A DNA stretch of 64,000 bases, from NCBI RefSeq assembly GCF_017308985.1, contig NZ_JADWPE010000008.1, positions 62,001 through 126,000 on the forward strand, in the 5' to 3' direction. Positions within the stretch are counted from its first letter, which is position 1; the number at the start of each line of letters is the position of its first letter. Positions 36,175 through 47,714 of the stretch are shown one piece after another. The stretch is from Lysobacter changpingensis. Its GTDB lineage: Bacteria; Pseudomonadota; Gammaproteobacteria; Xanthomonadales; Xanthomonadaceae. A program made the position numbers and the translations under genes. A model generated the notes under the pieces. It did no database searches, was not told where the DNA came from, and saw nothing but the letters and a program-made list of their open reading frames with translations.

Positions 36175-39100
36175 CTAGCGCGGCTCGCGCAGGAACCTCG
36201 CCATCGACAGGTTCTGCCCCGGGGCCGCGGGCGCGAATTCCGCCGCGATGTCGATGAAGCCGCGCATGACCGCGATCTCGCGCGGCGTGCGGTTGAGCGC
36301 GTCGCGCAGGTCCGGGTCGGCGCCGGCGCGCAGCAGGAACTGCACCACGCGCGGCAGGCCGTGCAGCGCGGACAGGTGCAGCGGCCCGAAACCGCGCGGG
36401 TCCTTCGCATCGAGCGACGCGTCGTGGTCGATCAACAGTTGCAGGCCGGCGATCAGCACGTCCTCGTCGGCATCGCTGCCCGGTTCGGCGCGCGCGCCGA
36501 GCAGGAGCAGCAACGGCGTCGCGCCCGCCGCCGGCTGGTCGGCATCCACGCCGGCCAGCAGCAGCGTGTCGAACAGCGCGACCAGGCGCGAACGCTCGCG
36601 CGCGTTGAAGCCGTACATCGCCGCGCAATGCAGCGCCTGCCGGCCCTGGGCGTCGCAGGCCTGCACGTCGGCGCCGGCGGCGAGCAGGCGCGCGGCCAGA
36701 TCGGTGAGGCCCAGCGCGCACGCGACCATCAGCACGGTGAGATCGCCCGGCAGGCGCTGTTCCAGCGGCGCACCGGCGGCAAGCAGGCGATCGACGATGT
36801 CCGCGTGGCGCATGCTCACCGCGGCCGAAAGCGGCGTCGCGCCGGAATTCGCGGTGCGCTGCGGATCCGCGCCGCGCGCGAGCAGCAGGTCGACGACGGC
36901 GCGATGCCCGCCGCCGGCCGCGCGCAGCAGCGCGGTGCAGCCCTGCGTGTCGGTGGCATCGACCGGCAGGCCGAGGTCGAGCAGGCGACGCACCGCATCG
37001 GCGTCGCCGACGATCGCCGCGGCCGGAATGTCCTGCGCCTGCAGCGGACGGCGCGGCAGCGGCCAGCCGCGCCAGTCGAGCCAGTCCGCCAGATCGCGAC
37101 GCCCCGACGACAGCGCGACGCCGAGCGGCGTCTGGCCGTCGGCGGCGAGCAGGTCGGGCGCCGCGCCATGCGCGACCAGGCGCTTGAGCATGCCGTCGCG
37201 CCCGAGCGCGGCGGCGAGGTGCAGCGCGCTCATGCCATGGCTGTCGCGCGCGTTGAGGTCGGCGCCGATCGCGAGCAGGCGATCGAGCAGCCGCGCCCAT
37301 CCGAGGCGGACGGCGAGTGCCAGCGGCGGATCGCCCACCGGCGAACGCGCGAACGGATCGGCACCGCGATCGAGCAGCTCGAGCGCGAGGTTCTCCAGCG
37401 TCGTCGAATCGCGCGCGCCGCCCTGCGAGGCCGCGAGGAAGCGCGCCAGCCCGCCGGCACCCGCCGGCGACACCGCACGTTCGAGCAGCGCGCGCAGCGA
37501 GGTTTCCGCCTCCGGCATGCGGGCGAGCATCGCGTGCACCGGCGTGTCGCCCTGCGGATCGCGCACGTCCGGATCGGCGCCCTGCGCGAGCAGCCAGCGC
37601 ACGCGCTCGGCCGAACCGATCGCGTCCTCATCGTGCAGCAACGCGCCGCGTTCCTTAGCGCTGAGCAACTGCGCGAGGCCGCCGAGTTCCTCCGCTCGAC
37701 CGTCGCGCAGGCCGTCGCGCAAGAGCACGGTCGGCGCGCGATCGGGCAGCGGCGCATCGTCGTCGGCATCGCTGAGCGCGGCCGGCAGCGGATAGGCGCG
37801 ATCCAGCGCGGCGACCAGCGACCAGCGGCCGGCTTCGGCGGCGCGGTCGATCGCGCGCTTGCCGTCGGCATCGCGGTGTTCGGCCTCGCTGCCCAGGTCG
37901 AGCAGCTTCTGCACCAGCGAAGGCGATGCGGATTCGGCCATGCACGCCAGGATCAGCGCGGTGCGACCGCGCGCATCGGCGCTGGCCACCGCGTCGGCAC
38001 CGGCGCGCGGAAGGTGTTCGAGCAGGCGGTCGATCAGCGCCTCGCGCGCGGCACGCGCGGCCTCGAGGAACGGCGTGCGTCCGTCGTGGTCGCGGATCGA
38101 CGGATCGGCGTGCGCGCCCAGCAGCGTCGTGGCGATGTCGAGGTGCCCGGCGAACGCCGCCTCGTGCAGCGCCGTACGGCCGCGGCGATCGCGCGCGTCC
38201 ACCTTCGCCTTGTGCTTGAGCAGCAGCGCCACGCCGGCCGGATCGTCCTCTTCGCCGCCGGCCGCGGCGAGCAGCGCCGGCTGGCCGTCGCCCGGCTCCG
38301 GGCGCGCGCCGCGTTCCAGCAGGAATTTCGCCAGGCGCCAGTTGCCGACCGCGCAGGCCATGCCGAGCGGGGAAAGGCCATCGCGGTTGAGCGGGTCGAG
38401 TTCGGCCGCCGCATCGCGCAGCAGCGCGGCGACGCCCGGGTCGGAACTGCGCGCGGCGTGATGCAGCGGCGTGTTGCCTTCGGCGTCGGTCAGGCGTGGG
38501 TCGGCGCCGTTGGCGAGCAGGGTCATCACCGCATCGGGGCGGCCGTGCCAGCTGTCGCGCGTGGCGGCCAGCAGCGGCGTCATGCCGGCGTGGCTGGCGT
38601 TGAGGTCGACGCCGTTGGCGATCAGCGCGCGCAGCAGGCGCAGGTCGGGCAGCACGGCGGCGAGCACAGCGAGGCTGCGCTGGTCGCGATCGTCGGCCGG
38701 CGGCGGCGCGGTGACGTCGGCGCCGAGTTCGATCAGCTCCAGCGCGCGCTCCACGCGTCCGGCGCGCGCGGCGGCGTAGAGCAGCGGTGCGAGCGGTTCG
38801 CCTTCGAGGACCGCGACCGGCTCATCGGATTCTTCCTCGTCCTCGTCGGCATCGAAGGCGAAGCCCGGCAGCGGATCGGCCGGCTCGATCTGCTGGAGCA
38901 GCGCATGCAGCGCCGGCGCGCCGAACGCGAGCACCGCCGCAAGCGCCCAGCGGGCGCCGCTCCCGAGCCATTGCGGCCACGCCAGCAGCAACACGGCGGC
39001 GGCGATGACCAGCACGATGCCCGCCACGCCGAGGCCGCGCCACGCGCCGAGTTCGAGCTCACCCAGCGCCTGCGAATGTTCGCGCAGCGGTCCACCGTCG

Positions 39101-39501
39101 CGTTCCAGCCCGAGCCACAGCGGCCACACGCGCCACAGGCCGAGCAGCCCCGCGCCGACGACCACGCTGACGCCGAGCGCGGCGGCGAGCGATCCGCTCG
39201 CGAGCAGCGACGACAGCGGCCAGGCGAGCAGCGCGGCGAGCACCGCGACGGCGCCGATCCAGACCAGCGCGAGCGCACCGGCATCGCGCAGCGCGTCGCG
39301 GCGTTCGGGCAGGCCGCCGTCGCGCCAGGCGCGCACGGCCAGTGCGTTCAACGGCTGCGCGAGCGTGCCGGCGATGGCCGCGACCACGCCGCCGAATCCG
39401 GCGAGCAGGCCCAGCACGATGCCGCCGGCGAGCAGGCCGCCGACGCGCAACGGCAGCGACGCGGCGCGGGGCGCGCGGACGGAAGGCGTCGGCTCAGGCA
39501 T
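36175..39501 (-). CDS. Large membrane-anchored ankyrin-repeat protein
   Basis: This is an 1108-residue protein. The first about 230 residues hold roughly six hydrophobic segments (for example [20 protein letters not shown]). From about residue 255 to the C-terminus there are some 20 or more ankyrin repeats with the classical G-T-P-L/A-A pattern (for example [37 protein letters not shown]). It is likely a scaffold displayed on one side of the inner membrane. No catalytic domain was seen. It overlaps YcgL by 8 nt. The gene has strong GC third-position bias like its neighbours, so it appears native. Confidence 0.85.
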   Translation of the reverse strand: MPEPTPSVRAPRAASLPLRVGGLLAGGIVLGLLAGFGGVVAAIAGTLAQPLNALAVRAWRDGGLPERRDALRDAGALALVWIGAVAVLAALLAWPLSSLLASGSLAAALGVSVVVGAGLLGLWRVWPLWLGLERDGGPLREHSQALGELELGAWRGLGVAGIVLVIAAAVLLLAWPQWLGSGARWALAAVLAFGAPALHALLQQIEPADPLPGFAFDADEDEEESDEPVAVLEGEPLAPLLYAAARAGRVERALELIELGADVTAPPPADDRDQRSLAVLAAVLPDLRLLRALIANGVDLNASHAGMTPLLAATRDSWHGRPDAVMTLLANGADPRLTDAEGNTPLHHAARSSDPGVAALLRDAAAELDPLNRDGLSPLGMACAVGNWRLAKFLLERGARPEPGDGQPALLAAAGGEEDDPAGVALLLKHKAKVDARDRRGRTALHEAAFAGHLDIATTLLGAHADPSIRDHDGRTPFLEAARAAREALIDRLLEHLPRAGADAVASADARGRTALILACMAESASPSLVQKLLDLGSEAEHRDADGKRAIDRAAEAGRWSLVAALDRAYPLPAALSDADDDAPLPDRAPTVLLRDGLRDGRAEELGGLAQLLSAKERGALLHDEDAIGSAERVRWLLAQGADPDVRDPQGDTPVHAMLARMPEAETSLRALLERAVSPAGAGGLARFLAASQGGARDSTTLENLALELLDRGADPFARSPVGDPPLALAVRLGWARLLDRLLAIGADLNARDSHGMSALHLAAALGRDGMLKRLVAHGAAPDLLAADGQTPLGVALSSGRRDLADWLDWRGWPLPRRPLQAQDIPAAAIVGDADAVRRLLDLGLPVDATDTQGCTALLRAAGGGHRAVVDLLLARGADPQRTANSGATPLSAAVSMRHADIVDRLLAAGAPLEQRLPGDLTVLMVACALGLTDLAARLLAAGADVQACDAQGRQALHCAAMYGFNARERSRLVALFDTLLLAGVDADQPAAGATPLLLLLGARAEPGSDADEDVLIAGLQLLIDHDASLDAKDPRGFGPLHLSALHGLPRVVQFLLRAGADPDLRDALNRTPREIAVMRGFIDIAAEFAPAAPGQNLSMARFLREPR

Positions 39502-39763
39502 CGGTGCCCCAGTCCTCCCGCATCGGGTCTTCGACGGAGGGCGGGAACTGCAGGTGGAAACCGCGCATGACCAGGTTTTCGCGCACCACCGCCACGTCTT
39601 CGCGGGCCAGCTTGCGCTCGGGGGTCAGGGCGACTTCCAGCACGAACTGCAGCGTGCCCAGCTGCGTGCGGAGCGGTTCGGGCAGGCGCGCGAACTCGTC
39701 GCGCTGCGCGAGATAAACGTAGGTGTCGGCCTTGCGGAGGCTCTTGTAGACGTAGGCTTGCAT
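39494..39763 (-). CDS. YcgL domain-containing protein
   Basis: This is an 89-residue protein of the YcgL family ([18 protein letters not shown], then [20 protein letters not shown] and [13 protein letters not shown]). The start at ATG 39761-39763 agrees with the family. It overlaps the ankyrin gene by 8 nt, so the two are probably co-transcribed. The biochemical role of YcgL proteins is not established. Confidence 0.88.
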   Translation of the reverse strand: MQAYVYKSLRKADTYVYLAQRDEFARLPEPLRTQLGTLQFVLEVALTPERKLAREDVAVVRENLVMRGFHLQFPPSVEDPMREDWGTDA

Positions 39764-39835
39764 CGGTTCCGGCGGCGTGCGCACGCGGGGGGACGGCGCG
39801 GCGAGATTTTCGCCACAGCATAACGTCGGAACGCC

Positions 39836-39859
39836 GGGATTCGGGATTCGGGATTGGGG
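39836..39859. repeat. Tandem GGGATTC heptamer (three copies)
   Basis: Two perfect copies of GGGATTC are followed by GGGATTG, then GGG, between ycgL and cydB. Shorter or degenerate versions occur near 5246 and 7281. Confidence 0.7.
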
Positions 39860-39933
39860 TTTCGTAAAGCGCGCGTGTGAAGGCGTCCGCGAATCGGCGC
39901 CCGACCGCGTCATCGCGAATCCCCCATCCCGAT

Positions 39934-40947
39934 TCAGTGATACCCCGCGTCCGCCGCCACCTTTCCCTTGAACACGCTGTAGGACCAGTACGTGTAGCCC
40001 AGGATCGCCGGCAGCAGGATGATCAGGCCGACCAGCACGAAGCCCTGCGACGACGGCGGCGAGGCCGCATCCCAGATCGTCAGGCCCGGCGGCACGATGT
40101 GCGGCCAGATACCCAGCACCAGCCCGATGAAACCCAGCGCGAAGAAGCTCAGCGTCAGCACGAACGGCGTGGCGTCGCGACCGTGGCGCATCGCCGCGCG
40201 CCACAGCGCCCAGGCGTTGGCCAGCGCCAGCAGCGGCACCGGCGCGAGCCACCAGAAGTTCGCGCCTTCGAACCAGCGCGCCATGATCCGCGAGTCCAGG
40301 AACGGCAGCCACGCGCTCACCAGTCCCATGAACGCGACGACCACCAGCACCAGCGGGCGGGTGAGGCCGCGCGCGATCTCCTGCATGCGGCCTTCGGTCT
40401 TCAGGATCAGCCACGTGGAGCCCAGCAGCGCGTAGCCGAACAGCACCGCGATGCCGGTCAGCATCGAGAACGGGCTGAACCAGCCGAACGCGCCGGCCAT
40501 GTACTTGCCGCCCTGCAGCGGCATGCCTTCCACCAGCGCGCCGAGGATCACGCCCTGCGCGAACGCGCACACCATCGAGCCCAGCGCGAACGCCAGCCCC
40601 CACGCGGGCTTGGCGCGGTTGGCCTTGAAGCGGAATTCGAAGGCGACGCCGCGGAACACCAGCGCGATCAGCATCAGCAGCACCGGCAGGTACAGCGCCG
40701 AGAGCACCACCGCGTAAGCCTTCGGGAACGCCGCGAGCAGCCCCGCGCCGCCCAGCACCAGCCAGGTTTCGTTGCCGTCCCAGATAGGCGCGGCGGTGTT
40801 CATCATGTGATCGAGCTGCTGCTCGGTTTCCGCGAACGGCGCGAGGATGCCGAGCCCGAGCACGAAGCCGTCGAGCACCACGTACATCAGCACGCCGAAG
40901 CCGATCACGCCGAACCAGATCACCGGAAGCACGGTCGCCATGTCCAT
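39934..40947 (-). CDS. cydB: Cytochrome d/bd ubiquinol oxidase subunit II
   Basis: This is a 337-residue integral membrane subunit with eight or so hydrophobic segments ([21 protein letters not shown] at the start, [13 protein letters not shown], and [14 protein letters not shown]). It supports quinol oxidation and O2 reduction with CydA. Its start ATG overlaps the CydA stop by one base (TGATG), showing coupled translation. Confidence 0.95.
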   Translation of the reverse strand: MDMATVLPVIWFGVIGFGVLMYVVLDGFVLGLGILAPFAETEQQLDHMMNTAAPIWDGNETWLVLGGAGLLAAFPKAYAVVLSALYLPVLLMLIALVFRGVAFEFRFKANRAKPAWGLAFALGSMVCAFAQGVILGALVEGMPLQGGKYMAGAFGWFSPFSMLTGIAVLFGYALLGSTWLILKTEGRMQEIARGLTRPLVLVVVAFMGLVSAWLPFLDSRIMARWFEGANFWWLAPVPLLALANAWALWRAAMRHGRDATPFVLTLSFFALGFIGLVLGIWPHIVPPGLTIWDAASPPSSQGFVLVGLIILLPAILGYTYWSYSVFKGKVAADAGYH

Positions 40948-42350
40948 CACACGCCCTCCTCCAGGTTCTCGCCCGCGGCGGACAGCGGTCGCGCCGGCGT
41001 CTTCTCGCCGCCTTCGGTGTGTTGCGGCGGTTCGTGCGGCAGCGGGCCCTTCTTCACCAGGCGCGTGAGGTACCACATGCCGGCGCCGAACACGATCGCG
41101 TACACGACCATGTAGACGATCAGCGACGTCATCACGCTGGCCGCGGCCAGGGTCGGACTCACCGCGTCGGCGGTGCGCAGCAGGCCGTAGATCACGTACG
41201 GCTGGCGGCCGATCTCGGTGACGTACCAGCCCGACAACATGCAGACGAAGCCCGCCAGCGTCAGCAGGCGCCAGCCGCGCAGCGCCAGGCGCGATTCGTA
41301 CAACCGCCCGCGCCAGAACTGGAACAGCGAGAACAGCGCGAGGACCAGCATCAGCGTGCCGAGCCCGACCATCACCCGGAACGCATAGAACACCGGCTTC
41401 ACCGGCGGGCGTTCGCTCGCGGGCACCGATTTCAGCGGCGTGATCTCGCCGCTCCACGAATGCGTGAGGATGATGCTGCCGGCGCGCGGAATCGCGAACT
41501 CGAAGTCGTTGCGCTCGGCGCGCTCGTTCGGCACGGCGAACACCACGAACGGCATGCCGTGGCCTTCGGGCTCGCTCTCCCAGTGGCCTTCCAGCGCGGC
41601 GACCTTGGTCGGCTGGTGTTCCAGCGCGTTCAACCCGTGCAGGTCGCCGACGACGACCTGCGCCGGCACCGTGATCGAGGCGAACAGCACCGCCGCCTTG
41701 AGCATGCGTTTGCCCGCGTCCACGTGCACGCCGCGCAACAGGTACGACGCGCCCACGCCGCCGATCACGAAGCATGTCGTGATGAACGCGGCGAGCACCA
41801 TGTGGGCGAGCCGCACCGGGAAGGAGGGATTGAAGATGATCGCGAACCAGTCGTCCGGATGGAACACGCCGTCGACGATGCTGTAGCCCTGCGGCGTCTG
41901 CATCCAGCTGTTGGCCGAGATGATCCAGAACGTGGAGATCAGCGTGCCCAGCGCGACCATCGCGGTCGACAGGAAATGCAGCCGTTCGCTCACGCGCCCC
42001 CAGCCGAACAGCATCACGCCCAGGAACGTCGCTTCCAGGAAGAACGCGGTGAGCACTTCGTAGCTCAGCAGCGGCCCGAGGATGTTGCCGGCCTGTTCGC
42101 TCAGCGTCGCCCAGTTGGTGCCGAACTGGAAACTCATCACGATGCCCGACACCACGCCCATGCCGAAGGACACGGCGAAGATCTTGATCCAGAAGAAATA
42201 CAGGTCGCGCCAGAGCGTGTCGCGCGTGCGCAGCCAGCGCCATTCGACGAACGCCAGCCAGCTCGCCAGGCCGATGGTGAAGGCCGGGAACAGGATGTGG
42301 AAGGAAATCACGAACCCGAACTGGATGCGCGAAAGCAGCAGGGCGTCCAC
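40947..42350 (-). CDS. cydA: Cytochrome bd ubiquinol oxidase subunit I, CIO-like short form
   Basis: This is a 467-residue heme-bearing subunit, shorter than E. coli CydA (522), which suggests the short Q-loop or cyanide-insensitive type. Conserved His is in [13 protein letters not shown] near residue 19. The quinol-binding region shows [16 protein letters not shown] near residue 385. The start is GTG 42348-42350, with GGAG 7 nt upstream; the in-frame extension to 42428 has no support. It is divergent from the S9 peptidase. No CydX or DUF2474-type small subunit was found next to cydB. Confidence 0.93.
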   Translation of the reverse strand: MDALLLSRIQFGFVISFHILFPAFTIGLASWLAFVEWRWLRTRDTLWRDLYFFWIKIFAVSFGMGVVSGIVMSFQFGTNWATLSEQAGNILGPLLSYEVLTAFFLEATFLGVMLFGWGRVSERLHFLSTAMVALGTLISTFWIISANSWMQTPQGYSIVDGVFHPDDWFAIIFNPSFPVRLAHMVLAAFITTCFVIGGVGASYLLRGVHVDAGKRMLKAAVLFASITVPAQVVVGDLHGLNALEHQPTKVAALEGHWESEPEGHGMPFVVFAVPNERAERNDFEFAIPRAGSIILTHSWSGEITPLKSVPASERPPVKPVFYAFRVMVGLGTLMLVLALFSLFQFWRGRLYESRLALRGWRLLTLAGFVCMLSGWYVTEIGRQPYVIYGLLRTADAVSPTLAAASVMTSLIVYMVVYAIVFGAGMWYLTRLVKKGPLPHEPPQHTEGGEKTPARPLSAAGENLEEGV

Positions 42351-42508
42351 GGCGTCACTCCATCGAAGGGGGCCGGGCGCAGAGTGTGCGCGCCGTCGCA
42401 GTGGGTGTCTTCGGACAGAACGTCCCACCCATGACGCATGGCCCGATCCGGCACAGCGGTGGGCTGATACGCTGCGGGGGTTTTGTCCAACCGTGCCGGT
42501 CCGACCTC

Positions 42509-44896
42509 ATGCCATCGAGTCCCATCCGCCTCACTTCCCTCGCGTTTTCCGTCCTGTTGTTCAACAGTGCGCTGCTGGCCAGTACTGCGCAGGCGCAGAC
42601 GCCGGTCACGCTGACCCAGGCGATGGCCGATCCCGACTGGATCGGGCCGCCGGTCGAACAGGCCTGGTGGGCCTGGGATGGCCAACGCGTTCAGTACCAG
42701 CTCAAGCGTGAAGGGGCCGCGATCCGCGACACCTACCAGCAGCCCGTCGCCGGCGGCGCCGCCACGGTGCTCGACGGCGCCGCACGCGCCGATCTCGACG
42801 CTCCGCGCGCCGTGCTCGACGCCTCCCGCACGCGCACCGCGTTCGTGCGCAACGGCGACGTGTTCGTGCGCGACCTGCGCACCGGCGCGCTGACGCAGGT
42901 CACGCGCACCAACGCCGACGAGGCCACGCCGCAGTGGAGCAGCGACGGCAACCTCGTCTTCCGCCAGGCCAACGACTGGTACCAGTGGCGCGCCGGCCGC
43001 GGCGTGAGCCAGGCCGCGGTGGTGAAGGCCGAGAAGGATCCCGCCGCGCCGCCGAAGGCCGACGACCTGCGCGAGCGCCAGCTCGCCACGATCGCCACGC
43101 TGAGGAAGGACAAGGAACTGCGCGACGCCGCGCGCGACCAGAGCGACGCTTGGCGTCGCGCCGATCCCACGCGCGCGCCGGCGCCGACGTACCTGGGGCC
43201 GGACGTCGTCGTGGCCGACAGCGCGCTCTCGCCCGACGGCAAGTGGCTGCTGGTCGTCACCACCGCCAAGGGCGCCGAGGAAGGCCAGGCCGGCAAGATG
43301 CCCAAGTACGTGACCGAATCGGGTTACGAGGAATTCGAGGACGTGCGCACGCGCGTCGGCCGCAACGCGCCGCTGCCGCACAAGCTGTGGCTGGTGGACG
43401 TCGATGCGTCGAAGGCGACCGAACTCAAGTTCGACACGCTGCCCGGCATCAAGGACGATCCGCTCGCCGCGATGCGCAAGGCCGCCAAGCAGGAACCGCT
43501 GAAGGGCGATCGCGCCGTGCGCATCGAAACCGACGGCGACGGTTCGGGCCCGGCGATCCACTGGAGCGGGGATTCGCGCAACGTCGCGCTACTGGTGCGC
43601 GCGGTCGACAACAAGGATCGCTGGATCGCCAGCGTCGACCTGGCGAACGCGAAGCTCGTCACCCGCGACCGCCTCACCGACAAGGCGTGGATCAACTGGG
43701 GTTTCAACGACTTCGGCTGGACGCGCGACGGCGTGCTGTGGTTCCTGTCCGAACGCAGCGGCTATTCGCACCTGTACGTGAACGATGGCGGCAGGTCGCG
43801 CCAGCTCACCAGCGGCCAGTGGGAAGTCTCGGCGCCGGCGCTTTCGCCGGACGGCGCGACGTTCTTCTTCGCCTGCAACCGCAAGTGGCCGGGCGATTAC
43901 GAAGTGTGCGCGGTGCCGGTCGCCGGCGGCGACGTGCGCGAAGTGACCTCGCTGGACGGCGTGGAGGACTTCTCGTTGTCGCCGGATGGTTCGAAGGTGC
44001 TCGTGCGCCATTCGGCCAGCTACATGCCGCCGCAGCTGTCGGTGGTGAGCGCCGCCGGCGGCAACGCCACGCAGCTCACCGACACGCGCAAGCCCGAGTT
44101 CAGGAACCGCGAGTGGATCCAGCCCGAATACGTGCAGGTGCCGAGCAAGCACGGCGCCGGCGTGGTGTGGGGCAAGTTCTACGGGCCGAAGAACTACGAG
44201 CCGGGCCGCAAGTATCCGATCGTGATGTTCGTGCACGGCGCGGGCTACCTGCAGAACGTGTCGGAGCGTTATCCGAATTACTTCCGCGAGCAGATGTTCC
44301 ACAACCTGCTGGTGCAGCAGGGCTACGTGGTGCTCGATCTGGACTACCGCGCGTCCGAAGGCTACGGCCGCGACTGGCGCACGGCGATCTATCGCCAGAT
44401 GGGGCATCCGGAGCTCGAGGATTACCTGGACGGCCTGGACTGGCTGGTCGCCAACAAGCAGGGCGACAAGGACCACGCCGGCATCTACGGCGGCTCGTAC
44501 GGCGGCTTCATGACGTTCATGGCGCTGTTCCGTTCGCCGGGCACGTTCAAGGCCGGCGCCGCGCTGCGCCCGGTGGCCGACTGGTCGCAGTACAACCACG
44601 AGTACACCAGCAACATCCTCAACACGCCCGAACTCGATCCGGAGGCCTACCAGGTCTCCTCGCCGATCAACTTCGCCGACAAGCTGCAGGACAACCTGCT
44701 GATCGCGCACGGCATGATCGACGACAACGTGTTCTTCAAGGATTCGGTGATGCTGAGCCAGCGCCTGATCGAACTGCGCAAGGACAAGTGGGAGATCGCG
44801 CCGTATCCGCTGGAGCGGCACAGCTTCACGCGTTCGGACAGCTGGTATGACGAGTATCGGCGGATCTATGAGTTGTTCGAGCGGACGTTGAAGTAA
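42509..44896 (+). CDS. S9 family prolyl oligopeptidase / dipeptidyl peptidase
   Basis: This is a 795-residue exported serine peptidase. A signal peptide ends near residue 30 (STAQAQT). A beta-propeller of WD/TolB-type blades comes first, then the alpha/beta hydrolase. The catalytic triad is Ser663 (GGSYGGFMTF), Asp738 (HGMIDDNV) and His771 (LERHSF). It releases short peptides from proteins in the periplasm or outside. The frame is open 41 codons upstream, but ATG 42509 is the start of the signal peptide. A 115-nt palindrome-containing repeat follows the stop. Confidence 0.92.
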   Translation: MPSSPIRLTSLAFSVLLFNSALLASTAQAQTPVTLTQAMADPDWIGPPVEQAWWAWDGQRVQYQLKREGAAIRDTYQQPVAGGAATVLDGAARADLDAPRAVLDASRTRTAFVRNGDVFVRDLRTGALTQVTRTNADEATPQWSSDGNLVFRQANDWYQWRAGRGVSQAAVVKAEKDPAAPPKADDLRERQLATIATLRKDKELRDAARDQSDAWRRADPTRAPAPTYLGPDVVVADSALSPDGKWLLVVTTAKGAEEGQAGKMPKYVTESGYEEFEDVRTRVGRNAPLPHKLWLVDVDASKATELKFDTLPGIKDDPLAAMRKAAKQEPLKGDRAVRIETDGDGSGPAIHWSGDSRNVALLVRAVDNKDRWIASVDLANAKLVTRDRLTDKAWINWGFNDFGWTRDGVLWFLSERSGYSHLYVNDGGRSRQLTSGQWEVSAPALSPDGATFFFACNRKWPGDYEVCAVPVAGGDVREVTSLDGVEDFSLSPDGSKVLVRHSASYMPPQLSVVSAAGGNATQLTDTRKPEFRNREWIQPEYVQVPSKHGAGVVWGKFYGPKNYEPGRKYPIVMFVHGAGYLQNVSERYPNYFREQMFHNLLVQQGYVVLDLDYRASEGYGRDWRTAIYRQMGHPELEDYLDGLDWLVANKQGDKDHAGIYGGSYGGFMTFMALFRSPGTFKAGAALRPVADWSQYNHEYTSNILNTPELDPEAYQVSSPINFADKLQDNLLIAHGMIDDNVFFKDSVMLSQRLIELRKDKWEIAPYPLERHSFTRSDSWYDEYRRIYELFERTLK

Positions 44897-44911
44897 CGTC
44901 TGCTGCGGTTT

Positions 44912-45026
44912 AGCCCCTCTCCCATCGGGAGAGGGGTTGGGGTGAGGGGACGGGGCGTGCGATGCAGTGATGTGCCGATGCTTTCGTCAGCGGTACGGCG
45001 TCGTGCACGCCACCCTCACCTCCCCG
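44912..45026. repeat. Dispersed ~115-nt element, copy A
   Basis: It starts with the CCCCTCTCCC/GGGAGAGGGG hairpin and continues with 'ggggcgtgcgatgcagtgatg' to 'cacctcccc'. It is closely similar to 63708-63817 over its whole length. Confidence 0.75.
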
Positions 45027-45909
45027 CAGTCGCACCCGCAGCCGATGCCGCCTCGCTCCAGCTCGAATCCGGATCGAACGCCTTCATCCCCTTCGCCAGC
45101 GCTTCGCTGCCCGGGCCCAAGTCCTTCTCGAACACCTGCCCGTCCGGCCCGATCATGAAACTCATCACGCCGGTGTCGCCGTATTTCGCCGGCCACGCGA
45201 TCAGCGCGAAGCCGCGCGTCATCCGTCCGTCGATGCGGTAATCGCGCGCGCCGCCCGGCGCCGACGCGCCCTGCGACGTGAGGATGCGATAGCGATAGCC
45301 GAGGTAATCGCCCTTCGGCAGATCGTCGCCGAACAGCGGACCGAGCGGGCTCACGTCGCCGCTGCCGTCGTCGGGCCAGTACAGCCCGTCGTGCCGTCCA
45401 TCGCTGCTGAGGATGTGCTGCGCGTACTCGAGCACGCCGTCGCCGTCGTGATCGCGTCCGGCGTAATCCAGCTGCGCGTCGCGATACGCCTGCACCGCCT
45501 GCAGCACCGCAAGCTCGTTGCGGCCGATCCGGCGCACACGCATTTCCTCGCCGCCGGCCTTCGGATCGAACCGCCAGCCGCCCTTGTCCTGCTTCAACGG
45601 GATCGGCAGCGTCCAGCCGGCGTCGCCGACGGCGAGCCTGGCCTGCGCACCCTCGGTCACGATGCGATGCGAGCGCTTCCATTGCGTGAGGAACGCATCC
45701 ACGTCCTCACGCTCGACGCCTTCCAGCGGAATGTAATCGCGCCATTGCGCGCCGAGCACTTTCTGCAGCGCCGCCTGGTCGCGTTGTTCGACCGCGGCGA
45801 CGAACGCATCCGCCGCCGCGTCGGCGGTGGGATAGGCGCTCTGCGCGAACACCGGCGACAGGCACAGCGCGATCGGCAAGGCCAGGACGATCCGGGTTGC
45901 ACGCTTCAT
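45016..45909 (-). CDS. DUF2950 domain-containing exported protein
   Basis: This is a 297-residue protein with a signal peptide (through about residue 22, SPVFAQS) and the DUF2950 core (YPTADAAADAFVAAV, YRYRILTSQG, and ALIAWPAKYGDTGVMSF near the end). Its function is unknown. It follows the DUF3300 gene by 37 nt on the same strand. These two families are often neighbours, so a shared role at the envelope is likely. Confidence 0.9.
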   Translation of the reverse strand: MKRATRIVLALPIALCLSPVFAQSAYPTADAAADAFVAAVEQRDQAALQKVLGAQWRDYIPLEGVEREDVDAFLTQWKRSHRIVTEGAQARLAVGDAGWTLPIPLKQDKGGWRFDPKAGGEEMRVRRIGRNELAVLQAVQAYRDAQLDYAGRDHDGDGVLEYAQHILSSDGRHDGLYWPDDGSGDVSPLGPLFGDDLPKGDYLGYRYRILTSQGASAPGGARDYRIDGRMTRGFALIAWPAKYGDTGVMSFMIGPDGQVFEKDLGPGSEALAKGMKAFDPDSSWSEAASAAGATAGR

Positions 45910-45946
45910 CGAAGGACTCCTCATCGAACCTGCGATCGAATGGCGA

Positions 45947-47599
45947 TCAACCGCGCCGCCGCGCGCCGCCACCGCCGCGCGACTGACGCTGCACCTGATG
46001 TCCACCGGCCCGCGCCGATTGCGGTCGCTGCTGCATCTGCCGGCTCTGCTGTCCACGCTGGACCTGCGCGTGCGTCTGCTGCGGATGCCTCGCGCCCTCG
46101 AACGCGTTGTTGCGCGAGACCTCGTGCGCCGGGCGGTGTTGCGCGTGGTCCTGCAGGCGCGGCTGGCTCGCCTGCGAATGCTGGAGGCTGCTCGCATGCG
46201 TCCCGCGCGCCTGATTGCGCGCCTGCTGGTTCGCGTGCGTGGTACGCGGCCCGGCATCGCGATGCTGCGCCTGCTGGCCGCGCGATTGCGCCACCTCGCG
46301 CGCGTGATCGCGCGAGCCATCGCGTGAGACCTGCTGCGTGCGCGCCTGTGCGGTTTCGCGCGCCCGTTCGCGCGAGGCATCGCGCTGCAGGCCCGCACCG
46401 CCCTGCCCGGCCCGCGAATCCAGGCCGCCCGGAGGTTCGCGCAGATCGCGTCCGGCTTCGCGCGCACGTTCCTGCGCCTGGCGATTGCTCGCGGCCGGCG
46501 TTTCGAATCCGCGCCGCTGCATTTCCTGCCGCGCGCGATCGCGACTGGCCTGGTGCGCCGCGTCGTTGCCGCGGAACGCCTGGCGCTGCTCCGCGCCCGG
46601 CAGCGGACGCTGGCCGAACTGCTCGCGGCTGCGTGCATCGCGATACGGCACGTCGCCACGGAAATTCGCGTCGTGCTGCCACGTGCTGCGGCTCGCGTCG
46701 ATCTGCCGGTTGACGTTGATGTTGTTGTAGCGGTTCACGTCGATGTCGACGTCGCCGCCGTGCCAGTCCCAGTCGCCCCACAGCGCGTCGGCGACCGCGA
46801 CGCCCGTGCCGAATGCGAGGCCGGCCGCTAGCACGCTTCCCGGATACCACGCCGGCGCCGGCGGGTAGTACGCGGGCGGATACGACGGATAAGGCCACGA
46901 CCCGTACACCGTGGTCGGGTTGTAGCTGGGCACGTAGACGACTTCGGGATTCGCCGGCTCGATCTGGATGATCTGCGTCGGCGGCGGCGGAGGTGGCGCC
47001 TCGCCCTGGACCACGACGGGCGCTGGCGCGGGTGAGGCTGGCGCTGCCACGACCGTCACCTTCTGCTGTTCCGAACTCTGCAGGTTGCCGGCGGCCTGCG
47101 CGGCGCGGCGCAGGCGTTGCACCGCGTCCATCACGTCGCCGGGCTGCGCGAGGAACGCGTCGCCCAGGCGTTGCACCCAGCCGGGATCCTGCGAGAGCGT
47201 CGACATCACCTGCGGGAAGGCCACCAGCGACTGCACGCTCGGATCCCACGGCTGGTCGGCCACGAGCTTCACCGCCGCATCGCCCTTCGCATCGGGATGC
47301 GCCTTCGACCACGCCACCGCATCGGCCACGTTGCCCGGATACGTGGCCGCCATCAGCACCTGCGTGAGCAGCGAATCGGGATACAGCGCGATCGGCGCGA
47401 CCATCTGGTCGAGTTCTTCCTGCCCGAACACGCGTTCGGCCTGCGCCGTGGCGGCTGGTGCGGCCGGCGATGGCATCGCGGGCGCCTGCGCGGCGGGCGG
47501 CGCGGTGGGCGCGTCGGGCGCGGCCTCGCGCTTGCACGAGACCGCCGACAACGCGGCGATCAGGGCGGCGGACAGGACACACGGGCGGAGCATGCGCAT
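45947..47599 (-). CDS. DUF3300 domain-containing probable lipoprotein
   Basis: This is a 550-residue protein. A signal peptide with a possible lipobox (SAVSC, Cys near residue 22) is followed by the DUF3300 core ([21 protein letters not shown] and [14 protein letters not shown]). A Pro/Tyr-rich linker comes next, then about 200 residues of low-complexity Arg, Gln, His, Ala and Ser repeats. The start is ATG 47597-47599, with GGAGG 7 nt before. The tail is likely disordered. The role is unknown. Confidence 0.88.
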   Translation of the reverse strand: MRMLRPCVLSAALIAALSAVSCKREAAPDAPTAPPAAQAPAMPSPAAPAATAQAERVFGQEELDQMVAPIALYPDSLLTQVLMAATYPGNVADAVAWSKAHPDAKGDAAVKLVADQPWDPSVQSLVAFPQVMSTLSQDPGWVQRLGDAFLAQPGDVMDAVQRLRRAAQAAGNLQSSEQQKVTVVAAPASPAPAPVVVQGEAPPPPPPTQIIQIEPANPEVVYVPSYNPTTVYGSWPYPSYPPAYYPPAPAWYPGSVLAAGLAFGTGVAVADALWGDWDWHGGDVDIDVNRYNNINVNRQIDASRSTWQHDANFRGDVPYRDARSREQFGQRPLPGAEQRQAFRGNDAAHQASRDRARQEMQRRGFETPAASNRQAQERAREAGRDLREPPGGLDSRAGQGGAGLQRDASRERARETAQARTQQVSRDGSRDHAREVAQSRGQQAQHRDAGPRTTHANQQARNQARGTHASSLQHSQASQPRLQDHAQHRPAHEVSRNNAFEGARHPQQTHAQVQRGQQSRQMQQRPQSARAGGHQVQRQSRGGGGARRRG

Positions 47600-47714
47600 C
47601 ACACACCTCCCACACCTTGGCATCGGCGATGCCCGGCGAACGCCGGTCCGTCGACGGCTCCCTGAACGGAGCGGCGGCTATCATGCGCGCCTGCCCCGCT
47701 ATGTCCCTGTGAAC

